Source of the DNA: Flammula alnicola
Taxonomy: Eukaryota; Basidiomycota; Agaricomycetes; Agaricales; Strophariaceae
Assembly: GCA_015499995.1 (NCBI GenBank)
Contig: JADNRV010000008.1
Coordinates: forward strand, 434,001-498,000
Length of the DNA stretch: 64,000 nt
Reading direction: 5' to 3'
Shown here: positions 25,301 to 35,374 of the stretch, in pieces
How the letters are laid out: the number at the start of each line of letters is the position of its first letter
Position numbering within the stretch: position 1 is the stretch's first letter
Translations under genes and position numbers: made by a program
The notes under the pieces: model-generated
The model's input: only the letters and a program-made list of their open reading frames with translations
What the model was told of the DNA's origin: nothing
The model's database searches: none

Positions 25301-25764
25301 GACATAGCTTTATGAAGAGCGAGGTATTAGACAAGCATCATACACTCGCGTGATGCGAACTCGAAGGTATCGCGTACCCTTTGGCTGGCCCTAAGGTCTA
25401 GGTCGGATAGAAAGAAGTTAGCTTTAATTGATTACAGAAGCGAGAGATGTAGGATGCACCTTGGTAACTTCTTTGTGCGTGCACTCGAACCCAAACTGAA
25501 CACAGTTACTACACCGATTGTCGGGCATCTCTCCACTATCGCCTGGAAACTCGAGTTTGTTGTGAGATCCTGACGAATATACCATCTCGAATAGTGATAG
25601 ACTTACAACGAACTATGAAAAATAAAGATAAAAGGCCAGTTTCATTCAACCAACAGGTAAAGAAACGTACTCTTCTTTCGCTTGCAAATGTCGCATGCGC
25701 CAGGAATGCGGCGTTTCTTTGACTGAGATCGGCTCTCTAGAAGGTCTCCATTGGTTTCAGGCAT
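22334..25764 (-). CDS. Zn(II)2Cys6 transcription factor with fungal_trans domain, copy B
   Basis: The gene starts at 25764 (MPETNGDLLES). Exons 25764-25671, 25612-25607 (6 nt), 25542-25460, 25397-25378, 25307-25253 and on close in phase. The zinc cluster reads CDICKRKK / IRCD / CSNC with spacing C-x2-C-x6-C-x8-C-x2-C-x6-C. The coiled linker 'GYVESLEARLEKMDRLL' follows. The fungal_trans domain contains 'INHFLPLLHRPTFEKSVAE', 'IGLAVRLSQEVGAHRRK' and 'LDRHISASSGRPCGLQDE'. The C-terminus is Gln/Ser/Asn/Pro-rich and ends in 'LDDWNTYISSVEQITQAQ' after a final intron. It is a nuclear DNA-binding regulator whose targets cannot be read from sequence. It lacks the frameshift seen in copy A and is probably the working copy. 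Confidence 0.88.
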
Positions 25765-25933
25765 ATTTGGTGTTTTATCTCTTGTAGTTACGCCCGACGC
25801 CAGGAAGGATCGCTGAAGTTATACTAATGGTTCCGTTCTGGGTCAAGTCATATTTCAAGATTAGCAAGCAATCAAACCGATTCGGGAAAATTCAATTTCT
25901 TGTGTCGTTGTTTACGTTCTGGATGTCACGTGT

Positions 25934-27649
25934 ATGTATGCCACTAAAAGTTTAACTTTAAGTTGCCAACTTCGGCCCGCCAGTTCATCTTTCATCTTAT
26001 TCGTCGTGTCCAACGACACCACTCGGTACATGCAATCCAATGTGCTGAACAATCTTGTCGAGTCTAATGTCGGGTCCAGTCACAGTGCCGATCTCGTTGG
26101 AAAAATCGTCTACAACGACCCTGCTGTGTTCAGGCGTTTGCGCGTTAATCAATTGACAGAACAGGCTTCAATGAAGACGCCCGAGGCCTTGGAGCTGCAG
26201 GAGATCAATAACAAGGCCAATGACCCGAACAAGGAGGAGAGGAGCGGCAACCATGGATGTGCAGAAGAAAAGAGAATGTATGATCCTAAGTTTCGCGTTG
26301 TGCCCAGCCTTGCGTGCAACTTGTCGATCGACAAACTAGGTTTGGACCCTACGGTCCGCGTTTTGACTGACCTGGAGACCCAGAACGTCACTGAGAGCAG
26401 ACAGAAGTACCCTTCTGTGGTGGTGTCACCCGTGGGCAATATCTGGCGTGTTCGCGAGTATGTGGAGGGCGTTAACGAGCCGTTTCTGCGAGCGAACGAA
26501 ATGATCCTGAAGACGGCGTGGCGCAGCACCAGCAAGACACCCGAATCCGATATCTGCCTGTCGACCAATCTGCCTCCAGAAGGACTGACCAAGTTTGAAT
26601 GCTGTGGCGATGTTAAATTAGCTGGATACCCTATTGCCTTGCAGAATCTGCGCAGCCAGCCTGTCCGTGATTTCCCACCTGGGGGCGACATCTATCCGCC
26701 AACACCCGTTCTCCACCGTCTCGTTCTTAGTACTGTCGGGCGTCCGATGTGGGAGTATACGTCAGACCGCGATCTGCTAACCGGTTTCCGTGATGCCCTC
26801 CAAGGTGAGTGCTTGTTAATAATCAGTGGCGATGATCTCTCACCACGTTTCAGCACATAAGGCTGTGTGTGCTCAAGGCATCCTTCACCGCGACATCAGT
26901 GCGGGTAACGTCTTGCTAACCGAGGCTCAGAATGCTCCACTTCGGGGCTTCATTAGCGACTTGGAATTTGCTCACTTTGACAGCCCCACGCTCTCAAAGC
27001 CCCACGTGAACATCACAAGCACCGTCGGCCCAGTGAGCAGATATGGGGACCGAGGGAACGTGCTTTCTACAACACAGCCGACGCCTCTCACGCACATCAC
27101 GTTCGAATCGACGGTCAAACGAGGCGCGGATATGACCGTAAGTTGCCTTGACTCAAAAGCTTTTTTCTTCACATTGAAAGCATTTCATAGGGAACTGCTC
27201 AATTCATGGCTCGGGACATCTTGTTGCAGGAAGTCAATAGCACTACGGAAGATGCTGCGCATAAACTGGGCCATGTCATCGAATCGTTTGTCTGGGTATT
27301 CTCGTACTGCGTCATGCGCAATCTCTGCCATCGAGCTTCCGAAGGATCCGCGCCGAAAGAGGTCCGGGACGAGTGCAAAGAGTTTCGATACCTATTTCAC
27401 CGAGCCTTCGGCCACGTGACTGCAGGCGGCATAGCTAATCAGAGGCAAAGTGGGTCTTCTTGCCTGATTTTTCCAACAGACCGTGATGTCGAGAAGATAA
27501 TCACAAACTTCATGAGCAATGCTCTTGTCGATTTTTTCAAAGATCTCCAGGGTCTTATACACCTTGCTATGGCCCCCTTTGACCCAACCCCTTTGACCCA
27601 CGATGCCCTTCTTGCAGCCGTTGACAATACAATCACATCGCTGCCATAG
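25934..27649 (+). CDS. FunK1-type fungal protein kinase
   Basis: Three exons (25934-26804, 26854-27137, 27191-27649) close in phase for 537 residues. The kinase catalytic loop is 'ILHRDISAGNVLL' (Asp of HRD, Asn of GN). It is followed by 'FISDLEFAHF' in place of the DFG motif, as is usual for FunK1, then 'GTAQFMARDIL' and 'LGHVIESFVWVFSY'. This fits PF17667, a family greatly expanded in mushroom fungi with no firmly known substrate. The N-terminal region is shorter than in many FunK1 proteins and I did not find the usual upstream segment, so the start or a 5' exon may be missing. It lies just beyond the right edge of the duplication. Confidence 0.8.
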
Positions 27650-28291
27650 TTTGGAGTCCTCGACAAGGAAGTGCTGGCATTTTTAATTTGGGAATTTCTG
27701 TACTGTAGTAATCATCTAATGGCAAATTTTACACTACCACCGTGTGTTACACCTTTTTAAGGTTAATAACTTTGTCAAAAATCTACACCTCTTTATAAAA
27801 CAAAATGTCAGCTGGACATATTGCGAATGCTCTGGTAAAATTTGTAAATGGGTGCGTTCTGGCTACAGGTCAACTGAGTCAAAAGTGTAGGGGTCCATCA
27901 CTCAAGGTTACACCTGTATTTTAAGAATTGCTCAAGAAGGAAAGGTCCACACCTCCCACAATTTGACAAATGAACTACTAGAGTTATCAATAATTATCAT
28001 CTAATTTTTATTGCAAGTATTTGTGCATCAGAATTTAAAGTTGATTTTCAACCTTTCAGTTGTAACATGTAACAGTAGCTGGTAGAAGCCTGTAGTCTGT
28101 TTCTGCGCCAGTTTTTTTTATGTACCGCTGAATCGAATCGAAGCATAGGTACATCAATTTAATTATATTACACAAGTTTACAGATAGCCAAAATATACAG
28201 AACTTTTACATCTAGGCAGTCTACCATTGGTCCAGCGATAAAAACGCGTTTAAGTCGCACAAGAACTAGCAAAACTCTAGTAAAACAGCCC
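27650..28291. other. AT-rich noncoding region
   Basis: Strongly AT-rich with no open frame of note. The words TACACCT and CTACACCTC recur in it. It may be the decayed end of a transposon or simply two convergent 3' UTRs. Confidence 0.4.
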
Positions 28292-30660
28292 TCAGACCTC
28301 AGATAAAATCTGCACAAGCACCGCCTTCACCGACTGCGGCTGATCAGCTCCAACATTCCAAGCATCCTCACCAGCAGCAGCATTCTTCACTGGCAAAGTC
28401 GCGGGTATCGGGGGCCGAAACGTCGCACCAAACAAAGCACTCGACAAGACCTCATCCTCAGGCCCGTCTCTCAGCCGCACACGATGAGAAACGACCCTCG
28501 GCACGATCCGCGCGACGTGCACCTCCGACACGTCCAGAACACGCGTCATCGCATCATCATCATCGGCGTCGTTACGCTCCCTCTGCTGCTGCTGCGATTG
28601 CGAGGCGGACGCGGCGTCAGAACGGTGCTCGTCGTCGTCGTCTTCCAGCTGATCTGCGAGCCGCTGATAGCTCCGCGCGGAATCGCGATCGCGCTGGCTA
28701 TCGCTGTCCAGCGACGATCCAGATCCGCCGTCGCCATGGGCCACAGCGGCGATAGGAGGCGGGCGCAGGAGCTCCATGCCCGTGAGGTCGTTCCCTATGA
28801 CTCGCGACGCACATATCAGGTCCTCGGCGTCTTTCAGCGCCTGGGCCGTGAGCAGCATCGCGTCGAGGCGCGAGTGGTGCCTCGTCGCTGAGAATATGTC
28901 AGAGAGATAGAGCGACAAGGTGTACGAGATATGCACGCGATGACGGGCTTCTCGAAGGGCATTTATAAAGGAGTTTGGGAGGACCTCCTCTGGAAGAAGT
29001 GGGGGGTTGGAGTAGGCGGATGCTCTCCGGTGTATTGGTAGAGATTTGGTAAAGATCGGCGGCGTATGTGTTGGAGGAAGTGTCATTGCATGTGTCGGCG
29101 ATGGACTACCAGGATTAGAGTGAGAAAAGAAGTTGGGATGGAACGGCCGAGGAGCGGGCGAGAAAGGAAGCAAGTAGAAGTCGCGTCGAATGTTCTGCGG
29201 TATGAAAACATTTGTGCTCATTGCGAACTTGTCCAACTGTGGTGAAATTATCCATCTAAGTTATAAATTCAGATTCAAAGATAATGAAACGACATACCAA
29301 CGATTTGTGAATCGCAGGTCTCTCTTTTGCATTCCACGGACACACGTAAATGGCGATAAAACCCTCAGGGAGATTCCAAACGCCATCTTCATCATCCATT
29401 CCTGATAGACTACGGCTGAATCTGCTTCCGTTGCCTTCCATGCTTGCGGTATCCTTCTGGCTCTCTAGCACCACCCTCTTCTCGGCCAGAACCTGAGAGA
29501 GCGAACGCTGGGTCCCATCTGTAGCATTCTCGATGCCAGAAATCACTAACGCCTGAGGAAGCTGTAGCAAGGGTTTAACTGATTGCGATGCTGACTTCCT
29601 CCGTTGATCCGGTATAGGCAAGGGATCAGTGTGTGAATGCGAAAGACCGGATGAACCTTGTGGGTATATAGGCTGAGGCTTCAAGATAGAAGGCGCAGCA
29701 GGGGCGTGGAGATTAGAGGCGGTGCTAGGATCAGGATCAGGAATGATAGCTTGCATGAGGAATGAGTCTGGAGAGGCTATCGTAGTCCCATGGGTCTGAA
29801 CGGCACTTGCAAGGCTGTTAGGAAAGGAGCGAGAACGCGAGTACTCCCGGTGCCTCGATTTGTGCTTGGTCGAGCGTGAATGGGCGTGCTGACGATGATG
29901 ACCGAAGTGTTTCATGTTTTCGCCGGATCCTTCATCTTGAGAGGTATGATTTGAATTGGATGACGAGGACCCATATGGGAGAAAAAGCGAGCGCAGAAAC
30001 GCCGCCGGGTCAGACGAGGACTTGAAGTTTGACCGGTTCCTTATTTTTAACTTATGGGTAGACAAGTTGAAGATGGATGTTAGAGTCTATATGAATGCAG
30101 ATAGTCAGTGCGACGAGTAAGGAGATTAGTTGATAATTGAACACAATGAAATGCCGTCGCCGAATTCATAGCTGTGGAAAAGACTACGCCACTGTGTGGT
30201 AGATAATCAAACTCATGTTGATGGATGTGGAGAAAGGCAGGGTCACAGTAGGTAATTCTCAGCGTTCGCTCAGTATACCAAGGTCGTTTCAGCGAACCCA
30301 CGAGTGGTTAGCGCCCGACAAGGCTATGTACTAAACCTTGATGATGTCGGTAGCAATGAAATCGAGCGGCAATAAGACCGGGCTTTAAGCCATAGGTATG
30401 ACGGATAACTGAGGTAGAAGAGTGGTTTGGGGGACATTAGAACTCACCCAAACGACCAGTTTGACAGTTAGGCCCACATCCTCTTCTGGGGTACGAATGA
30501 TTAGGTGCTTGTCACCCGCGATAAGACATAGAAGAACCGACTGAAAGATGACATGATCAAGCGGAAGAGAAGGCGAACTGGCGACATTTCGAATATAGGC
30601 AAGGAGAGCCGGCAAAAACGCCTGCATCCCAATCAGGTGGACTGGAAGCTGGTCTGGCAT
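28292..30660 (-). CDS. Degenerate MoxR/Mg-chelatase-like AAA protein
   Basis: The best exons are 30660-30448 (starts MPDQLPVHL, contains 'CLIAGDKHLIIRTPEEDVG'), 30065-29298 and 29236-28292; the last two join in phase 0. The middle (30447-30066) holds one or two small exons I could not fix (one reads 'RTLRITYCDPAFLHIHQ'). 'LPQALVISGIENA' takes the place of the Walker B strand, and 'QRSLSQVLAEKRVVL' matches the MoxR segment that follows it. 'WNLPEGFIAIYVCP' and 'LDKFAMSTNVFIP' come next. The helical end 'ARHRVHISYTLSLYLSDIF' to 'DAEDLICASRVI' resembles the lid of MoxR and Mg-chelatase ATPases. No P-loop GxxGxGKS was seen. The low-complexity insert near 28560-28720 is Asp/Ser/Gln-rich. Confidence 0.65.
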
Positions 30661-31502
30661 CTCGATGGCACGTCTGTGATGGATATTGGTATCACGAGTT
30701 GTCCAAGTGCTCCTCCGCGCCAGTAAAAGCCCAATTGAAATTTCGCGCTGATAAATCTTGTGGATTAACAACAAGGAACGAACGCGAGCAAGAACTTGCC
30801 TCTTAAAATATCACGGAAGGTAAATGTGGCTGTAGAAGACGTTCCGTGTGAGCGCAGGTGCTGAGTGCGGGGTGACTGATGATGTCAAATATAACTAGGA
30901 TGGCCACGAATACGTCGACATGTGGAACGTCAGAGCCGTATTGTCGACGTTGGTTACTACAGACAGTTGCCAGTGAGCAGCGAGAGAAAGAGAGGGGTTT
31001 GTTTGGCTGGGCTGGGCGGTACAAACGGGCCGAGTGGGGATTGAGAAGCATTTCCTATTTCACCTCAGATGCAAGTTCATTACCTCCACCAACTTCGGAC
31101 GGATGTCGGTCGGTATGACAATCCAAATGGGAATTATCCACCCACCACAAACCTTTGACACACTCTAAATCCGGCTTATTGCACGCGACCAATCATCTTT
31201 TAGCTCATCCGCGTCCCAGCTGAATGTCTTGATAGCTATCGCATTCACCTCTAGGCGTTCGTGCTGTTACCGGGTCTCTCAATTTTTGCTCGCAACCCCC
31301 ATCGTGTTTGCTATCGCAGTTTAGCCATCATCTCGAGTGATCACAACGCGTTCGACATTTCCAGTCTCCCAGCATCAGAACAATCACATTGATCGTCAAT
31401 CCCAACATCTCTCCAAACGAGTCCAGTCAATAGAGTCCAATCTCTCCAGGATCTTTTCCCTCAACCTCTTCGTGCTGGACTCGACTGGGCGCCCATGAAT
31501 TC
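30661..31502. promoter_or_regulatory. Divergent intergenic region
   Basis: Lies between the start codons of the AAA-like gene (minus) and the membrane protein gene (plus). Long open frames on the minus strand lack typical composition and are treated as chance or 5' UTR. The pyrimidine-rich stretch upstream of 31500 is typical of fungal transcription start regions. Confidence 0.4.
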
Positions 31503-34500
31503 ATGGAGACCTTAGTAACTTTCTCCGTGGACGATACTTCACCTACTATATCTTACTCTCCTTTGCGTGATACATTTTCTACCCCCAATCTCAGCGCGGG
31601 CTGGAACCCTTATTTTAATCTGTCTGGATTTGCTGTTTTGCAAGGCGAGACGGGCAATGGCACCAGTCAACATATTACTTCCCTCGACGGCGCTTCCCTT
31701 GCTTTGCAATGGCATGGTCTGTCTTTCGTATTATTCACAAATTTTCAAATTTTTTTTACTTAATTCCTGGCATTTGCAGGTACTGGGATCACATTAATGG
31801 GAAATGCGACTCAAGCATCGTACGCGATAACCGTAGACGGGACACTCATTCCGCCGTCGCCAGTGCCATCAGACAACGTCCTCACCAACATCCAAGGACT
31901 CAATGATTCAGTCCATAATATTACCCTCACTGCTCAAATACCCCAAGGACAGAACCCACCTAATTCATCTATGCTAGTATTCGACAAGGCCGTTATTTTT
32001 TCTTCTCCGCTTCCTGTCGCAGACAAGTATGTTTTACCTACCAGCCGAACTATGGTTGTTTTAGCGCGACTAACCATTTTCGTCAATATTAAGCATCGGT
32101 TTCAAGAATCAAACTATTGACGATAACGACATCGCCTTCCTTGGACGTTGGTCTGTCGTGAACGCCTCTTCCGGCATTTACGAGTTTCATACATCAAAGA
32201 CCGCAGGAGACCGTGCTGTGACGACATTCAACGGTGTGTAACGGGCTTTCGAATTGTCTTCCCGCGAAACTTCCTTGATGTCCGGACAATTACTGATGAT
32301 TTTGTATGGTCGGTAGGAACTACTTTTCTTATGCTGGGCCAAACCTCTCCGTTAGCAGGAAATTATTCCGTCATACTTGACAACACGACAGTGACGCTAT
32401 CAGGCCGCTCTTCATTCACTCAAGACGATTCGCTCCTATTCTTTGCTTCTGATCTCGACCCAAATGCTCTGCACACTGTGACGGTTCAAAACCTCGACGG
32501 AAGCGAGCTTTCCCTATTAGTGAACGGATTTAAGTCGTTTGTCCCTTATAAGCGAGTTCTTTGCCCCATTTTTCTCCCTTTACGCGATCTAATTCGGTTT
32601 TATCGTCTATTAGTCTGACCGCACCTGCGCCAACAGCGACCTCGACCGGTATTACACCCGTCGGAGGTTCTAACACCAACAACATGGCCTTCGCGAAAGG
32701 GACGATCGCAGCCTTTGCTTTGGCAGGCATACTCGCTTTTCTACTCCTTACGGCCTTCTTGTTCTTCTTCCTCGTGTACCGGCCGCGAGTACACCGCCGA
32801 CGCGCCATTACCAACAACATTGAGCCTAGGAGCCAAAGAAGCCCGAAGGACGAAGAAGCGGGCAGGGTCCTTGACATCGCGCCCACTTTCGACAAGGACG
32901 CAGACGTGGATGAAGGCGTGCCGACGAGCCCATCGGGAGATCGACGACGATGGAGTGCCATGAGCGGGTTCCAGCGCTGGAGGAGAGAGGCCGTCCGTGG
33001 AAGTTTGGGTGGTATCAGTCTCGGCATTCGCTTCAGACACTCGGATTCCGGGAACGAGAAAAGTCCAGTCGCAGCTTACGCTACTCGCGAAAGGCCGATG
33101 AGCGAGCCGAGCGACGCGCCTAGCTCCGGCTCTTCTGCGCGACGAAAGAGGGCGAAGCGGAAAGGCAAGGCGCGGCAGATTTCAGGCGAGTCGTGGACGC
33201 CGAGTTTTACTCTGGATTTGCCGATGCAGAGTCAGAATCGGCGGATGTCCAGTGCGCTGCAGCCTGCGTCGGCGAGAGTGACGTCGATGGACCGTGTATC
33301 ATCGTTCGTAGCCGCTGAATCTTCTCCTCTCCGGCCTCAAGCCATCGACCCTCCTTCGTATGCGGCATCCGTCCGCGACTCCATCCGGAACTCGCATTCA
33401 GACCCATCGTCGTTCGTCCCATCCGGCCCGCGATCGGTCTCGCCCGCCAACAATGGCAACGGTAATGGTACGGGCACTGGCGCCTATCCTCGGACGCATT
33501 TCCGAGACGGCAGCAGGGGATTCCTCCTCCAGGAAGGAGAGCCAAGCTCTGACCAAGAATTGTCATCGTCGCCTAATGAGGAGCAGTCGCCAATTCACGG
33601 GCAACAGCAGCAACAACAGCATCTGCGGTCCAGAACCCCGCCCCTCGAAGCGATTCCCATGAGAGCACTACCAAGGCACAATAACGACAGCAGCGTGTCG
33701 ACGACGGACGACAACCCGAGCATCGTCGAGCCCAAGTCGATGCGGGAAGTGATACGCAGCCTGAGCCCGCGGACAAGTATTGCGCGTCAGCTGCCGATGC
33801 CACCACTATTACAGCATAGGCGGCCGGAAGTGGTGGAAACGATGCCGCAAAGCCCGAGCTCGAGTCGCCAGAATCTGCAACGAGTCCAACGAGGCGTTTG
33901 CTTCCGCAGACGGACGACGTCGAAGCGGCCGGGATCGTAGGCGGCCGGGTCGTCAGGCCACTCCCACGGACACCTACGAGCGACGATGAAGAGATTGTCG
34001 AGGTCAGGGATGGCGTTTTTCTCAGTGTTAGAGAGACGAGCCCCTTCCGCGTCGATTTTGACTCGAGCACTACGAATACTAGTCTGAGACCGTTGCCACC
34101 GACTGACAATAACGACAATGGCAATAGCGACGACGTTGCTAGCGGTGCGAGTGGTGATGAGTCGACTAACGCACCGTATTTCACAGCGGCTGATACCAGC
34201 AACAAGCCATCGAGGAACACCTTTGGGATCCCGAGCGCCCATCCGCGATACGAGCGAAGTTCCAGTTCTCATGGTGGTATACCAGGTCGGCTGCCCGAGT
34301 TTGTACAGGGTACTTCACGTCAGCCCTTCCGCTTGACCCCTATAACTTTCCCAGTCTCTCCTCATCACGAACACGGTACTCCTTCTCCTCCGAATAACCC
34401 TTCGACTGGAACTTCCGAAGGCGTTACGTCGTTCCTGGACTTCTCGAGCTCGCGAGAAGGTTCTCTGCGTGCACGCTCAGAAAAAAGCTCAGAAAAAGAA

Positions 34501-35214
34501 AAGGAATGGCGTAGTCTCCCGTTGCCGCCTCTCATAATAGAGCCCAAGTCCAGATGGAGCAACACGACTGTACCGAGCGTATTTACCAACCCCGGAGGAC
34601 CAGGTGGAAACAACAACGACTCCTCGGGTGAATCGCAAGGACGGGGCTCACCAACTGCCTCGAGTACGTTCCCAATCACCGTCCAGGTCGACATCCCGCC
34701 CTCGCCTCACCACGTCATGAACCCAGAGCCTACCACTGCAAATCGCCAATCGCAACGCTCGTCGTCTACCCAAGCGTCGTCTACCCAAGCCGGCGCCCCC
34801 TTGCACGTGCATCCATTGTTGGAGGACATGGAGTCTCCTACGGAAAGCATACCCATGTCTGTCTCGGACCTCCATTTCCGCCACAGCGATTCAGAGGACG
34901 CCGCCGACTCGCGGCGGGTTACGGATCAAGGTTCGCTAGGGTTGCATCTCGGACAACACCCTCCGCTACCTGGGACTTCTACAGCGGACGAGTACCGACC
35001 ACGGCCTTTTGACCCAAGCATTCTTGTCAGCAGAGTGCTCGGACTGCCTTCTCCCACGTCAACGTCGACGCTACGGCCTGGTCATTCCAGGTCAGCGTCG
35101 GGCGCTGCCGCCTCGAGTTCCGCAATCAGCACCTTTCCTACTTCTTCAAGACACGACCTCAATTCAAGTAACGACCAAATGAACACTAGCAGACTCGGAC
35201 AAACGTTTAGTTAG
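31503..35214 (+). CDS. Large single-pass membrane protein with Ser/Pro-rich cytosolic tail
   Basis: Exons 31503-31716, 31780-32026, 32094-32233, 32317-32533, 32614-33748 and 33820-35214 close in phase for about 1115 residues. The N-terminal 290 residues form a beta-rich ectodomain with many N-glycosylation sites, such as 'NITLTAQIP' and 'NYSVILDNTTVTLSG'. It has no signal peptide; the start is METLVTFSVDD. One helix follows (AAFALAGILAFLLLTAFLFF) with a basic stop-transfer run (RPRVHRRR). The rest is a long disordered tail rich in Ser, Pro, Arg and Asn. The phase change near 33750-33820 is bridged by an intron with a weak GTGATA donor; a frameshift is the alternative. The family is common in Agaricomycetes and functionally unknown. 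Confidence 0.75.
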
Positions 35215-35374
35215 GACTATTCTTCCTTTTATGTGAGGTTCATTCTGGACTTGCCAATTCACGATTTCTTTTGGAGCTCCATTCCTGGATACCTGTTGCG
35301 ACACTCCTTTCGCGCAACAATTTCGTAAACAACTGTACAATATCATTATATTTAATCTAGTCATGTCAGCCTTG

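Larger units (their letters stand above)
20862..25900. repeat. Segmental duplication, copy B
   Basis: Right unit of the tandem duplication, about 5.0 kb. It is longer than copy A because its left flank holds two extra segments: roughly 21040-21290 (unexplained) and the TIR element at 21598-22204. The gene portion is collinear with copy A. Confidence 0.85.

Noticed and set aside
26149..26691. Minus-strand frame of 180 codons
   Set aside because: It is antisense to the FunK1 kinase exon, which has a recognised domain and proper introns.
28484..28891. Long plus-strand frame opposite the AAA-like gene
   Set aside because: It mirrors the low-complexity Asp/Gln/Ser insert of the minus-strand gene, and its Arg/Val-rich composition is what the antisense of such codons gives.
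30803..31051. Minus-strand frame 'MLLNPHSARLY...' upstream of the AAA-like gene
   Set aside because: The composition is poor and there is no splice link to the AAA-like gene, whose start at 30660 gives the family-like beginning.
33573..34272. Minus-strand frames of 215 and 161 codons
   Set aside because: They lie fully inside the Ser/Pro-rich tail of the plus-strand membrane protein and share its codon periodicity as shadows.
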